Source of the DNA: Lycocorax pyrrhopterus obiensis | Lineage: Eukaryota; Chordata; Aves; Passeriformes; Paradisaeidae | DNA: 64,000 bases | Direction: 5' to 3' | Assembly: GCA_014706295.1 (NCBI GenBank) | Contig: JACSVZ010000028.1 | Location: 1,034,263 to 1,098,262 of the forward strand | Part shown: piece by piece, positions 1-13,100 of the stretch | How positions within the stretch are numbered: position 1 is the first letter of the stretch | Layout of the letters: every line of letters begins with the position of its first letter | Notes under the pieces: model-generated | What the model was told of the DNA's origin: nothing | Database searches by the model: none | The model's input: only the letters and a program-made list of their open reading frames with translations | Translations under genes and position numbers: made by a program

Positions 1-1024
1 CAGATCAGTGGGAGCCTGTTCCTGGTGAATCCCAGGCTGCATCTTCACTGCTGTTGTTGTCCCCTGCCCCAGGCTGGAAAGAATTCCTCCCTCAGGAGGC
101 TGAAGCGAAATTCTTTTGCCAAACACAGGTGGGAAGAAGTTAATCCTTGACCACAGGCAAGGACAAAACGCCGCCACCCGCTTTGGGGTGAGATGACTCA
201 GCTCCCTGTCACCCAGAAAAACAGGATAAAGTGGAATTGGACAGGTAACAGTGAGCATTAAATTAAAAAAAGAACAATGAAAAGAACAATGAAATTTATA
301 TCCTTCTATAAAGATTAGAAATCTGATTACTGCAAGAAGGCACCAGGTCATGGGTGAGGACTGTGACATTCCCAGTGTCCCAGAAATGGAGCAGAAGGAC
401 GAGGATGATCAGTGGGAGCTGTGGAAACCCCCACTACAAATTGTGTGGAAAAGACAAAGCCCCTGCCAGGGGCGGTGATTTATTTTAAAGAGCACAGAGA
501 ATAAAACATGAAAAATAAATAAATGGTGCTGAATCATGGCTTGAAGTGGTTTGAAAGTCCAAGCCAAAGCAGGGAGAGCAGAATATTAAGAGCAGGTCAG
601 TGAGACAAGTGAGTCTGGCTGGACAGAGGAGAGGAACATGGAATGCCAGGAATTAAGAGGACAGCAAGAGTCTGACTGAGCTGTTGGAGACAAACTGAGG
701 TACTGAGGTCACTGATGGGATTTTTTAAGCTCCAAACAAGAATTATTCAATTGAAAACAGATGAGACACTGACAGAATAAAAACAAGCCTTGGGCAGATG
801 GGAGGAGCTGTAAGGAATTGTGTGAGGGTAAGGGGAGATTAAATGGGCAGGTGAAGGGAGCCCCTATAACTGAGAGCTGGGTGGGGTGGAAGAGGGCACG
901 TGGTGTCCTAGAACTCCTCATGGAGGATTTGATCCATGGAAGTGTTTGGGGAGCCGGGCAGCTCTGGCCATGCCCTGCCCTGTCCCAGCAGGGGCTGGAG
1001 GTGCCCGTGGGGACCCAGCCTCAC
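1..1024. other. FBN3 intron, downstream part cut by the window edge
   Basis: No cbEGF exon signature was found on the minus strand here. The next fibrillin exon must lie beyond base 1. The stretch is AT-richer than the exonic region and I see no recognisable element. Confidence 0.6.
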
Positions 1025-1153
1025 CCATGCAGTTCTTCATCATCATGAAGCCGCTCTCGTAGCCCTCGAAGCACTCGCACTCGAAGCTGCCCGGGGTGTT
1101 CACGCAGGAGCCGTGGCCACACAGGTCGGGGGAGATGCGGCACTCGTCGATGT
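1025..1153 (-). CDS. FBN3: FBN3 exon 25: cbEGF12, last exon in the window
   Basis: This 129 bp exon encodes [17 protein letters not shown] through [12 protein letters not shown], a module almost invariant in fibrillins. It ends phase 1 at a GTGAGG donor, so splicing continues into sequence left of the window. Confidence 0.95.
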
Positions 1154-4100
1154 CTGGGGACAAGGACAGGCAGTGGGGCAGGACAGGCCACCAGCACCAC
1201 CAGAGCCAGCGCTGGGCTGCCCAAACTGCACACCAGACTCGCTGGGCAGGGACCAGGGACAAAGGGACTCCCCATCCCTGGAGAGGCTGCAGTTACGCTG
1301 CTCCCTGGGGCAGGGCTGAGCCTTCACCCCACAGGCAGGAGGAGCTTTATGGAATCACAGAATGGTTTGGGTTGGAGGGACCTTAAATCCCATCCAGTGC
1401 CACCCCTGCCATGGACAGGGACACCTCCCACTGTCCCAGGGTGCTCCAAGCCCCATCCAGCCTGGCCTTGGACACTTCTACTCATGGTCCTGCCCTTGGC
1501 TCCTCCCCACATCCCTCAATAAGTGCCAGGACTCCTCTGGGCAGCCCCACCCTGCTGAGCCCCCAAAGGCAGCAGGAACAGCCCAGAGGGGGTCCCTCAC
1601 CTGTGCAGTTCCTCTCCTCAGCATCCAGAGCAAAGCCATTGCCGCAGATGCACCGGAAGCTGCCGATGGTGTTCCGGCAGGTGCCGTGGGTGCACAGCCC
1701 AGAGAACACCTTGCACTCGTTCACATCTGAGGGGGGATCAGAGGGGCTCAGGGAGGGGGGGTCTCCGTGAACCCCCTCAGGCAGCGGGGCCGCAGCTGAG
1801 AGGGGCCCAGCCCAGCCCAGCCCCACCAGCCGCGACTCCCCCTCACCTTTGTAGAAGGGCCGTCCCGAGAGCACGTCCCCGCGGTTGGCAAAGCCAGGCC
1901 CGCGGGGACAGATGGCCTTGTACTCGCTGGAGCCCGCCCGGGGACACTCCTCGCAGTCGGAGCCCCAGGCCGAGCCCACGGAGCAGCAGCACATGTCCAT
2001 GCGGAACTTGCCGGGCAGCGGCTCCGTGCACTCGTCCTCGTCCCAGCGCATGTAGCACTGCTCCACCCGCACGTCTGGGGACACAGCGCGGCTCAGCCCC
2101 CAGCACAGCCAGCGACGTCGCCTGCTGGCACGGGCTGAGCTTCCCGGAGGGGCTTTGGTTGGGGCGTCCTCCAAACAGCGCCCATGCAGATGAGAAAACC
2201 TTTCTTGGGAGGGATCCCATAGCATGGAGTGCTGGCAACAGGGCCAGAGGATGGATCCCCACAGGATCCCAGGATTTAGGTTGGAAAAGACCTTTGAGAT
2301 CATTGAGTCCAGCCTATGACCCAACACCACCTTGTCACTCAGACCACAGCACCGAGTGCCACATCCAGGCTTTTCTCAAACACGGTGCTGCAAGAGCAGG
2401 AGTTTGGCACTGGGTGCCCAGGCGCTGTTTTAGGGCTGCTCGGCCGTGTCTTTAACCCCTGAGGTTATTTGGCCACTCCTGAAATCCACCCAAGAAGGAC
2501 AACGGTGTTACTGGCCAGACTTGGGGACACGAAACTCTGGCGAAGCCGTGAGGTTTGGGGGCTCTCTCAGGTGTGACTCAATTCCCAAGAATTCCTGGGG
2601 CACGTGGCAGGGAGGATCTGGGTGGGGGAGGTGTCCTTACCCACACAGGTCCTGGCAGTGCCATCCAGGGTCAGCCCCTCGGGGCACTCGCAGCGGAAGG
2701 AGCCGGCCGAGTTCACGCAGCGCCCGTTGGGGCACACGCCCGGGAACACCTCGCACTCGTTCACATCTGTGGGCACAGAGATGGGGGAAGGTGAGGGATG
2801 GCACAGGGACACGTCCAGTGTGGCCTGGAGGGGCTCCTGGAGGAGGTGGGAGGAGCCCAGAGCCGCCCACCAGGCTCCAAGTGGCAACTTATCCATGAAA
2901 ACCAGGCACAAACAGGGACAGGATCTGGGCACGGACGGACAGACAGACAAAGGGCCAGAGAGTGGAGATCCCCCCCAAGACTTGGAGAAGCAGGACAGCA
3001 ACAAGGAACCAATGACCACGTTCCCAATAACAGCAGTTTTCCATTCCTGCAGCACTTTACCTTCACAGGTGACCCCCTTCATGCGGGCGTATCCCCGGGG
3101 ACAGGCGGTGTCTGCAAGGGACAGGGACGTCAGCAAGGAAACCCTTCCAGGCTTCCCACAGAATCATGGAATATCCAGAGCCGGGAGGGACCCACAGGAT
3201 CACCCAGTCCAACTCCTGACCCTGCCCAGAGACCCCAACAATCCCACCTTGTCCCTGAGCATTGCCAGTGCCCCAGCACCCTCCAGGGAAGAACCCGTTC
3301 CTGATCTCCATCCCACCCCCGGGCACAACTCCAGCATTTCCTCGGGAATGCCAGAGCCTGGCAGAGCCTCACCGATCTCGCAGCGCTCGCAGGGGCTGCC
3401 CCAGGCTGCCCCCAGGGTGGCACAGCACTCGGATTTCAGCGTGGCCCCGTTGATGTTGACCTCGCAGCGCCCGTCCTGGATGTTGAGCCAGCAGGTGCCC
3501 TTCATGCTGTCTGCAGAGAGGGACACGGGGGCTGAGGGGCTGCTCCACACCCCACGTTCCAGGGGCATGGAAGCCCTGGGAGGCAGCTGGGAGGAGCTGT
3601 CCCTGCCCAAGTGCTCCCTGGAGTCACTGATCCTTCAGGACCAGCAGGGACACAAACCAGGCTTCAATCCCATCCCGTGCCACCCCTGCCATGGCAGGGA
3701 CACCTTCCCTGATCCCAGGCTGCTTCAGCCTGGCCTGGGACACTTCCAGGGATCCAGGAGCAGCCACAGCTGCTCTGCAAAATCCATTCCAGGGCCTCTC
3801 CACCCTCGCAGGGAAGGATTCCATCCCAATATCCCATCCATCCCTGCCCTCTGGAACTCCCGTCCCCACGCCAGGCCAGGTGACCACGCAGGGTGATGCC
3901 GGCGGTGCCGCCCGGCCCTGGCAAGAGCTGGCCCCGCTCACCCACACAGATGGTGCCACTGGGGTCCAGTTTGCTGCCCGGGGAGCACTCGCAGGCGAAG
4001 GAGCCGGCGTTGTTCCGGCACAGCCCGTTCACACACGGGTTGGACGTGCACTCGTTGATGTCTGCGGGGACAAGGGACAAAGGGGGCAGTGACAGGGGAC

Positions 4101-7100
4101 ACGGCCTTGGGGACACAAACCGGAGGAGGTGAGAGCAAAGAGCGTGAAGAATGGTGGTTTAAACTGGTTTTTACATTGTGTTAAATATGATAATAATATT
4201 TAAAATGTTAAAATATATAATTTTAACATATATATAATTTCTGTGCATATAAATATCAAGATATAATATATAAATATATCATGATATATAATAATATAAT
4301 ATATAACATACTATATAATGTAATAACATACAATATATAGTACATCATAAATACATATTATATATTATGCATTTTATATTATATATTATGTATTATATAT
4401 TATATATACATGCACAGTAATATATAACATATAATAATGACATAGAATGTAATAAATACGACATAATACACTATATGCTATATAATGTATAAATAATAAA
4501 TAACAAATGATATATAAATTCCATATAAATATATAAAATATAGGTATAAACATGTAATATAGAGACATCTAACAACAATATTAAAAATATGAGATTTTTA
4601 AAAATTTATTTGGATTGAGGCTGCATAGCATTGGCCACTTTTCACCTTCTTCACAGAAAATCAGCTTTTTTCACCAAACACTTGTGTGCAAAGTGCCAGT
4701 TCTCAAATATTTGAGGCCTCTCTGCACAGGAAACCATTTCTCCCCCTCCAAATCACAACCTTTCAATCAAATTCCCTAAACCTTGCAATTTTGGTCAGGC
4801 CTCAAGCTCAAATTCTGTGGGCCTGGAGGAAATTGCTCTGGTTTCCAGTCTCAGATGTTTTGGGGTTGGGTGTCCACTGCTTCGAACGCAGTGTGAAATA
4901 CCACTAAAAACCATGAAAAAAACCCTAAAGATGAGGTGAAAACCCCCCAAGCCCAAAGGCGGAGCTGCCGCAGCCCACGGCGGCGCGGTGGGGAGGCAGC
5001 AGGGCTGGGCTGGCTCCAGGCAGGGCTCAGGCCGTGCTCCGGCAGCTGCGGGAGCCGCCGCGGCCCCGTTACCTTCGCAGGTGTCGGTCTCGGTGCGGAA
5101 CACGAAGCCCTTGGGGCAGGTGCAGGTGTAGCTGCCGGGGGTGTTCCTGCACAGGCCGTTGTCACACAGCAGCCGATTGACGCTGCACTCGTCCACATCT
5201 GGGGACAGACGGCACCCGTGAGCTGCTCTGCGCTGGGAAGGGTTAATTTCCCCCGCACGAACACAGGATGGACCCGCGGGACCAAACCCCAGCCCCTGTA
5301 CGGACACCCCAACAATCCCACCCCGTCCCAGTGTTGTCCTGCAGGGGCTGCATCAGCTCCTGGCACCCCCGGGCACCCCCTGAGCCCCAGCTCCCGGTGC
5401 CAGGCCGGGCCCGACTCACCCACGCAGTTCTTGCCCGTGGGGTCGGACTCGTAGCCCAGGTTGCAGATGCAGCGGTAGCTCCCCCGCAGGTTCTCACACA
5501 TCCCGTTGGGGCAGATGTCGGGGTTCAGGGCACACTCGTTGATGTCTGACAGGGAAAAAGTCACAGGAGATGGACCCCAGCAAAAGCAAGGACAGAAACC
5601 TTCCACCTCCCGCTTCTTCACTGCAGAAATCACAGAATCCCAGAATGGTTTGTGTTGGGAGGGACCTTAAAGCCCATCTCGTCCCAGTTCCACTGTCCCA
5701 GGTTGCTCCAAGCCCTGTCCAGCCTGGCCCTGAACATTTCCAGGGACACAGCAGCCACAGGTTCTCCCTGTCCTGCCTGCTCCCCTGCTTTGGCCCAGAA
5801 GGTTCTGACCCAGCCCGGGGCTCTGAGCTCAGGTGGAGAGAGTTGGGTAAGGGGCTGGGATAAGCCCAGTTTTATGTCAAGCACTCTCAGGTGTGACATC
5901 CCTGAGTCTTCTTAATTCCAGCACTCAGGTCAGGCCCTTTAATTACCCCTGGATTCAGCACCGAGTGACCCAGAAGGGTGGCAGCCAGGTGGGCAGTGTC
6001 CCTTCCCTGCAGCACCATCCCTTCCTCTGCTCTTCTGGAGCCAATCCCTGGTGCCAGGGCAGGGATTTCACCCTGGCAAGCCCCAGCCTCGCCCAGCCCA
6101 GGGCAGTCAGTGCTGGCACCGCAGCGTCCCCGCAGTGCCAGATGGCCAGGGCTGCCCAGGCACTGCTGGCCTTTGTCCCCATGCACTTGGAGCTCAGCTC
6201 CATCCAGGGAAACGCAGCCTGGAGAACTCTGAGTGCAGTCCTGGCTCCAGGCAGGGTGGAATGACCAGAGCGTGGCCTTGCTAGAAAGAGTCTCACCATT
6301 CCCCTGGGACTGCCTCCGGCCAGGACACGGAGCCCTGGACGGGAGCCCAAGGAGCCACCAGGGCTTCGCCTCTGGCTCCTTCCCACCTGGAAGGCTCGGC
6401 AAGGCCGTGGCTGCCTGGCCACTCTGTGCTCTCCCTGCTGATCCAGGCACTGCCCAGGGCTGGCACTGGGACCTGCTGGAACTCAAAGCAGCCCCTTGGC
6501 AGCACACGTTTGTCAGCACACGCTCCCACAGATCCATCCCCACGCCGTGAAAAGCAGCTGTGGGCTGTGCCTGTGGAATCCCGCTCGTCCCTGTGGAATC
6601 CTGCACCCACCTCTGCCATCAGCCGTTATCCCGATGCCGCTGCTGCAGAGAGCCTGGAATTCCGCTGGGGACAGAGCACAACAGAGCCATCAGCATGGCT
6701 GGACACTCCCCACAGTGACATTCACTGAGCTTAGGGCTGGGTTTAGTGTTTGTTTGTCAAAACGGCAGTTCTAGGCCTGGTTATGCCCATACAACACAAA
6801 CATGGAATGAGCTGAGTTGGGAGGGATCCCAAGGATCTTCCCCAGCCCAACCCCTGGCCCTGCCCAGGCACCCCAACAATCCCACCCTGTGCCTGGGGGC
6901 GTTGTCCAAACTCCCCTTGAGCTCTCCCAGCCTTGGTGCTGCGGCTTTGTGCATTTTAATGCTGATACTCCCAGTTCCAATATCCCAGCACCAGATTTGG
7001 GCATCCACTCTCCATTTTTTGGCTGCCTGGTGCCCCTTTCCCCATTCCTACAGCTCTCCAAGCTGCCCAAGCCATCCCAGTGACCCATCAGGACATCCCC

Positions 7101-10100
7101 GAGCACCTTCCCAGGGACAGACTCACCGGAGTTCTTGGCCGGGCAGGGCTGGCAGGGCTCTCCAAAGCCGTGATCCGGGTTGGCGCAGCAGCACTCGGAT
7201 TTGGTGACGGCGCCGGGGAAGGGGCGGGCACAGGTGCCCTTTTTGATGCCCCCATAGCAGGTGCTGCGCATGTGGGTGTCCACGCAGACCCGGCCGTCCA
7301 CGCCGATGGCCAGGCCCCCCAGGCACTCGCAGCGGAACGAGCCCTCCGTGTTGATGCACCAGCCGTTCATGCAGATCCCGGGCGTCTCGCACTCGTCGAT
7401 GTCTGGGGACGGACAGGAACGGGAGTGAGGTGACCTCGGGGTGAGGGACACATGGAGAGAGGGTTGGGACATGTGGAGAAGGGACCGGGACACACGAACA
7501 GGAGGTCAGGACACAGGACAAGGCTCAGGTCACACAGAGAGAGGCTCAGGACACACACACAGAGGCTCAGGACATGAGAACCGTTTCCCTTTTTCCCATT
7601 CTCCCACAACGGGACAATTTCTGGCGGCAGAGCAGGAGCTGCCTGGCCACACCTCGGATTTCTCAGCTCCCCTTGGCCTGAGGCACTGACAAGTGACCAG
7701 GAATGTGGGCAGGGGCTGGGATTGGGAAGAGCCCGGTTTGGGATTTACCCACCCACGCAGTAGCGCCCGTTGGGAGCCAGGACGAAGCCGGGCTTGCAGA
7801 TGCACTTGAAGCTCCCGTCCTCGTTGATGCACATCCCGTTGAGGCACATGTTGGTGGTGGCACACTCGTCGTGGTCTGGGGGCACAGACAGGACCCCAGA
7901 GCTGCAGCAAGACCCTCCCATGCCCAAACACCCCCTGTGCCCCATCCCATGGCCAAATTGTGGCGGTGGGTGCTGGTTCTCAGATGGGACAGAGGGGGAG
8001 AGGGGTTTGGGTGGAAGGGACCTCCAAGAGCATCAGCTCCAAGCCCAGGGTCACCTTTCCTGGTCAGAGCTGTCCTGCTGTATTCCCAGTGCTCCTGGGG
8101 CACCTCCTGCTCCAGCCCCAGCCCTGCTGATCCCTGCAGCCCAAACCCCACAGGAGCACAACACCCCCATGGAAACACCGCCCCAACCCAGCCCTCTCCT
8201 TGGGGGATATCCCAGACAAAAGCCCCAGGGAGAACACGATCCCAGCTCAGCCCTGAGCTCCTGGAGGCCCCCAGGACCCTCACCAACGCAGTTCTTGCCG
8301 TCAGGGGTGATCTCAAAGCCGGCGTTGCAGATGCACTGGAAGCTGCCGTCAGTGTTGACGCAGCGCCCGTTCCTGCACATCACCCCGTTCATGATGCACT
8401 CATCGATGTCTGCAGGGAAATCACCAGGAAGTGGGAGCAGGGGGAGTGGGAGCAGTCCCAGCTTAATATCCCCATGAGAAACCCAGGCAGGTGCCCTCAG
8501 ACATAGGAACTCATCTTCAAAAATCCCATTTGGAAATGAGGAATCTTTTCATGCTGCCAGGCAATGGGGGAGCCTTTGGAAGCCACTTTGTCAGGAAGGG
8601 AGAAAATAAAAAATTCAGAGCTTGGGCACTCCCGGGGAAATCTGCCTTTGCTTGTTGTTCCCACGGTGGAACATTCCCTTCCCATCCTTTTCTGGCAGTC
8701 CCTCACCTAGAGCAGCATCTTGGCAGAACGGCCTTGCTGGAAATCCTGCATCCATACAAATATGGCCCAGAATCCCCCCTTTTGTCAGATAAAGTTCTCC
8801 CAACAGAGTTCTGCTCTTGGGGAGGACTCTGAGGGTCCCTTGATTGCCACCAGAAAATTTCAAGGAAGGCCAAGGCAGAGGAAACTTCTCCTGGACAGAT
8901 CCCATCCCACACCTGGCGGTGCTGGGGACTCCTCCCTGCATTTCACCCCTACAACCCTTCTGCGGTGCCAGGGGCTCCGCTGACCCCTCTGCCACCCCTG
9001 CAGCTCCCCCAAAGCAGGGCACAGCCCTTACCAATGCAGGCCTGCTTGGTGGGGGTGCTCTGGAAGCCCTCGTGGCACTTGCAGTGGTAGGAGCCCGGGG
9101 TGTTGACGCAGTCGCCGTGGACGCAGGGGCTGCTTGAGCACTCGTCCACGTCTGCGAGGGAGGGAAAACCAACTTGTGAGGGACCCTAGGGCAGAGCAAA
9201 GCCCAGCAACGGGAAAAGCAGCCCGGAGGAGCTCTGGGAGCTTTGGGAGCAGCCCCTACTCACCAATGCACTCCCCTCTGACGTCCTGCTTGTAGCCCAT
9301 GTTGCACTCGCAGCGGTAGCTGGACGGGGTGGGGATGCAGCGCCCGTTCAGGCACAGGTTGGTGAAGTGCTTGCAGATGTCGATGGTCTGGTTCAGCGTG
9401 GCCGTTCCTGGGGGGCACAGGAGGGGTTGGGGAGCCCTTGGATGGCCCAGGAGCTCTCTGGGGGGACGTCAGAGGGGTCCAAGGTCGGGGGGAAACCAAG
9501 GAAAGCTCCGTTCCTCGTAGGGGATCAGGGAGATATCCCAGACCGGAGCCAGCCCCGCTGGATCTGTCTGCGGGCTCAGCTCCTGCCCAGCGCCGCTGCC
9601 ACATCCCGGCACTCCCTGGAGCCAGGACATTCCCTGAGCACAGCCCCTCTGCTCCCGTGTGTCCGGCTGGGAGCGGCATTCCAGCCCTCGGGAACACCCC
9701 TGCTCCCAGGGCCAGGCCAAACCCGGGAATTACCGATGCTGGAGCTGCCCGGGCCCATCCCGGGCAGTCCCGGGATCCCGCCCTGTCCGTTCGCCCCGTT
9801 CGGGCCGATGCCTCCGGGCCCGTTGAGTCCCGGCCCGACTCCGTTGGGCCCGAATCCGGGAATTCCTGGGAAGTTCCCGGGGAAGCCTGGCACGACCGGG
9901 AGTCCCTCGATGCAGAGCCTGCGGTACTCGTCTGAAAGAAAACAGGGCTGCTCCAGCAGTGCCTGGATCCCCCTGCAGGGAACGGAGGGATGGGCAGGAA
10001 GCACAGGGGGGTCCTGGTGGGAACGGGGCAGAGGGAAATTTCCCCATGGAAACGGTGGCTTTGGCAAAGGAGTCCCCATCCCTGGACGAGTTTAAAAGCC

Positions 10101-13100
10101 GTGGGGATGTGGCACTTAGGGACAGGCTTTGGTAGCCTTGGCAGTGCTCTTGGAGAGCTTTTCCAACCTTGTCTTACAACACCCCGAGTTTTGGGATCCC
10201 GGGGGTGTCACTCACCCGAGCCCCGCACGGGGCACATCTCGGGGGTCTGGCCGATGGCCCAGCAGCGCCCCGAGTCACAGCAGCACTGCATCCTGCTGGC
10301 CTGGCCCGGCACGTCCCCGGCACAGCGGCCACCCAGCAGCGCCGAGAAACACGTCCCCAGCCGCTGGTCTGCGGGAGGAGGAAGGGGAAGAGGAAGAGGA
10401 GACACAGTCACAACGTGCCACCACCCCCCTCTCAGCCAGCTCCCGAGGGCCCGTTCCCGATGGAATCTCTCTCGGCCATCCCCTCTCCCAGTGTGATGCC
10501 CCCGTTCCGTCTCATCTTCCCAGATCATGAGGTTCTCTCTCTGGAGCACATCCAGGAACTCATTCCCAGTGTTCAGCCTCCCATTCCCATTTAGGCTCCT
10601 CAGTCCAGCCAGACCAGAGCCAGAGCTGGGCAATCCCTCCCCATCGGATTCTCCGTTGGGAGCTGCATTCCCTGCCCTGCAGGAAGGACAAGGGACCCAG
10701 CAGGTTCTGGATGAATTCCCAGAGCACAGAACAGGGACATTCACACCTCATCCCGTGCTTCCTCCCTTCCCAAAGTCATGGGATCACAGACACGTGTCCC
10801 CCTCCTTCTGCCACCCCTGCCCAGCGTGTCCTGCACCCCTCAGGTCCCAAAGTGTCCCACATCCCAGGCTTCCCATGAGGAATCATCCCCTGCCAGGTCC
10901 CAGTGGCCCCAGCATCCCTTGCTGAACAAATGGAGCTGTTCCCAGCTCCAGCTCCCTCCAGGCTCCCATTCCCAGCGTGTCCCTGTCTCAGGCCATGGCT
11001 GATCCCAGCTGGACTGAGCTGGAGCAGAAGGAGGAGCCCTGGATGGGGTCAAAGCCACTCACCCCGAGCCTGGCCCTGCTGGGGGGGCTTTGTGGCTCCT
11101 GCCAAGGCCCAGGGGACTGAGGGTCTCTCACATCCAGCAGGCTCCACCTGGCACAAATCCCTCCAGGAAAACCTGGAATCTTCCCCTCATTCATCTCCCA
11201 CCTTGTTTTTTCTCAAGTCAGTTAATGAGGGGGAAAGTCTCCTGGGATGTGGCTGCCATCGGCCAGCAGGGAATGTACATCCCGGGAATGTAATTGGAAT
11301 TAATTGCCTGGCGCTGTTTGATCTGTGGGCTGTGGGGGCACTTCTGCTCCCAGCACAGCTCGGGGACCCACAGGGGACAGTGACCCCAGTTCAAACCAGC
11401 AGGTCCTTCCTCAGGCACGTCCCCCACCCCTGCTCAGAGCTGGATTCGGTGGGAATTGCTCCTTTCAGGAAACTTTATCCACCAAAAACACCGGCAGAGA
11501 GAAAGTCAGGCCTGGAGAAGGGAAGGTTGGAAGCAGGGATTGAATGCAGGACTGGATTAGCTCCTGATGCTGAGGAAGGGGAGGAGAAGCCATGGGGGCC
11601 TTCGGGTCCCAGGGCACAGCTTTGCACAAAACCCCAGTAAGGCAGAAAATGCTGCAGGAGAGAGGGGAGGGGAAATTCCAGATGGGATTAGAGAGAGCTC
11701 CGAGGTGGGGATTGAGCCCAGAGGGCTCTGAGGGGTGACAGGGCTCAGCCACGATGGCAGAGCACAGGGGGAGCTGGTCCTGCTCCTCCTGAGGGGCCAG
11801 GAGCGATTCCAGGCTGGATCTGGGGTCTGGCAGGGCCTGAACCCATCCCAGGGTGCACGTCCTGACCCCAGGAGAGGCAGGAGAGATTATCCAGCACTGC
11901 GAATCCCACAGAACTGGGCTGGTGGGAGGTGCCCCTGGATGAGCTCTGAGATCCCTCCCAGCCCATTCCATGATTCCATAACCCTCGTGTTTCCTTTTTC
12001 CTCTTGTTTAGACCAAAGTGGGCAAAAAGGGCTCTCCAGGCAGGAAAAGCCCCCAGTGCAACCCTCCCAACCCTCTGTGAGCCAGGGCTCCGCCAGGCTC
12101 AGCAAGACCCAGAACCTGAGGCACTGAATCTGCTGATGCTGCCCAAGGAGAGGCACAGCCCAAATCCTTCAGAGCTCTGCTGCACTCTCAGGGAAAAAAA
12201 GAGCTCAGAAAGGCCAGAGCGGAGTGCTGAGTGGCAGGGAGGGAGGGAAGGAACACCATGTGCGTGTCTGGGAATGCACTAAGGCCATTTTTCTTCATTT
12301 GAAAATTATTCTTTTAAGCTGCTCTGCAAGAGGAACCCATTGTACCAAGGAAAATCCACAGAGCCCCCCCAGCTGCTGCAGCAGCTCCTGCACTGCCTGC
12401 AGAGCCTTCCCCAGCAGGAATGAGGGGGACCCTTATGGCCCAGTGTGGGACTGGGCTTTGTGTGCCAAGCCCAGGTGTGTGAATCCCTCCATGAAGGTTC
12501 CTTTTGACCAGGACGGGTTTTTCTCCTGGTGAGGTTTTAGTGGGGCAGGCGCTGGAAGCAGCTCCTGGCACTGGGGATCAGCTCTGGGTGTTGCTGTTCC
12601 AGCTGAAAAACTGCAGGAGATCATTGCAGTGCCACAAAAAAGGTTTTTGCTTTGCTAAAAAGGGAGGGGAATGGATCAAGGGCTGGTGCTCCTAAATACC
12701 TTCACATGAGATGCTGCAGTCACCTCCAGGGTGACAATCTCCCCTCTCCTGATGCTGCTCATGCTTTAAAAGTGCCCACATCATTTATCCATCTTCCATT
12801 TCCCCAGCTGCTCCCTGGATTTATTTAATGGGATGCAAACCTGGGGCCTGAACCCACCCCAAACTCTCCAAACAAGCCCTGAGACCCCCTCGAGCAGAGC
12901 TGGCAAAATCGGGGTGCCAGGGCAACCCCACCCCAGCAGGAGCTGTGGATTTCGCCAAAACAAACCCTGCCTGACCCAAAAAGGGAGCTCAGGGAAAGGC
13001 TGCAGCACCCGGAGCCAGCTCAGGTGCAGTCAGAGTCCACTGCAGCTAAATCAGCTCGGGACTATTTTTAAATCTGGGCTTTCTAATTTTATTTATTTTC

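Noticed and set aside
709..921. Possible next FBN3 exon within the first 1 kb
   Set aside because: The open frame lacks the D-x-D/N-E-C start and six-cysteine spacing expected of cbEGF13.
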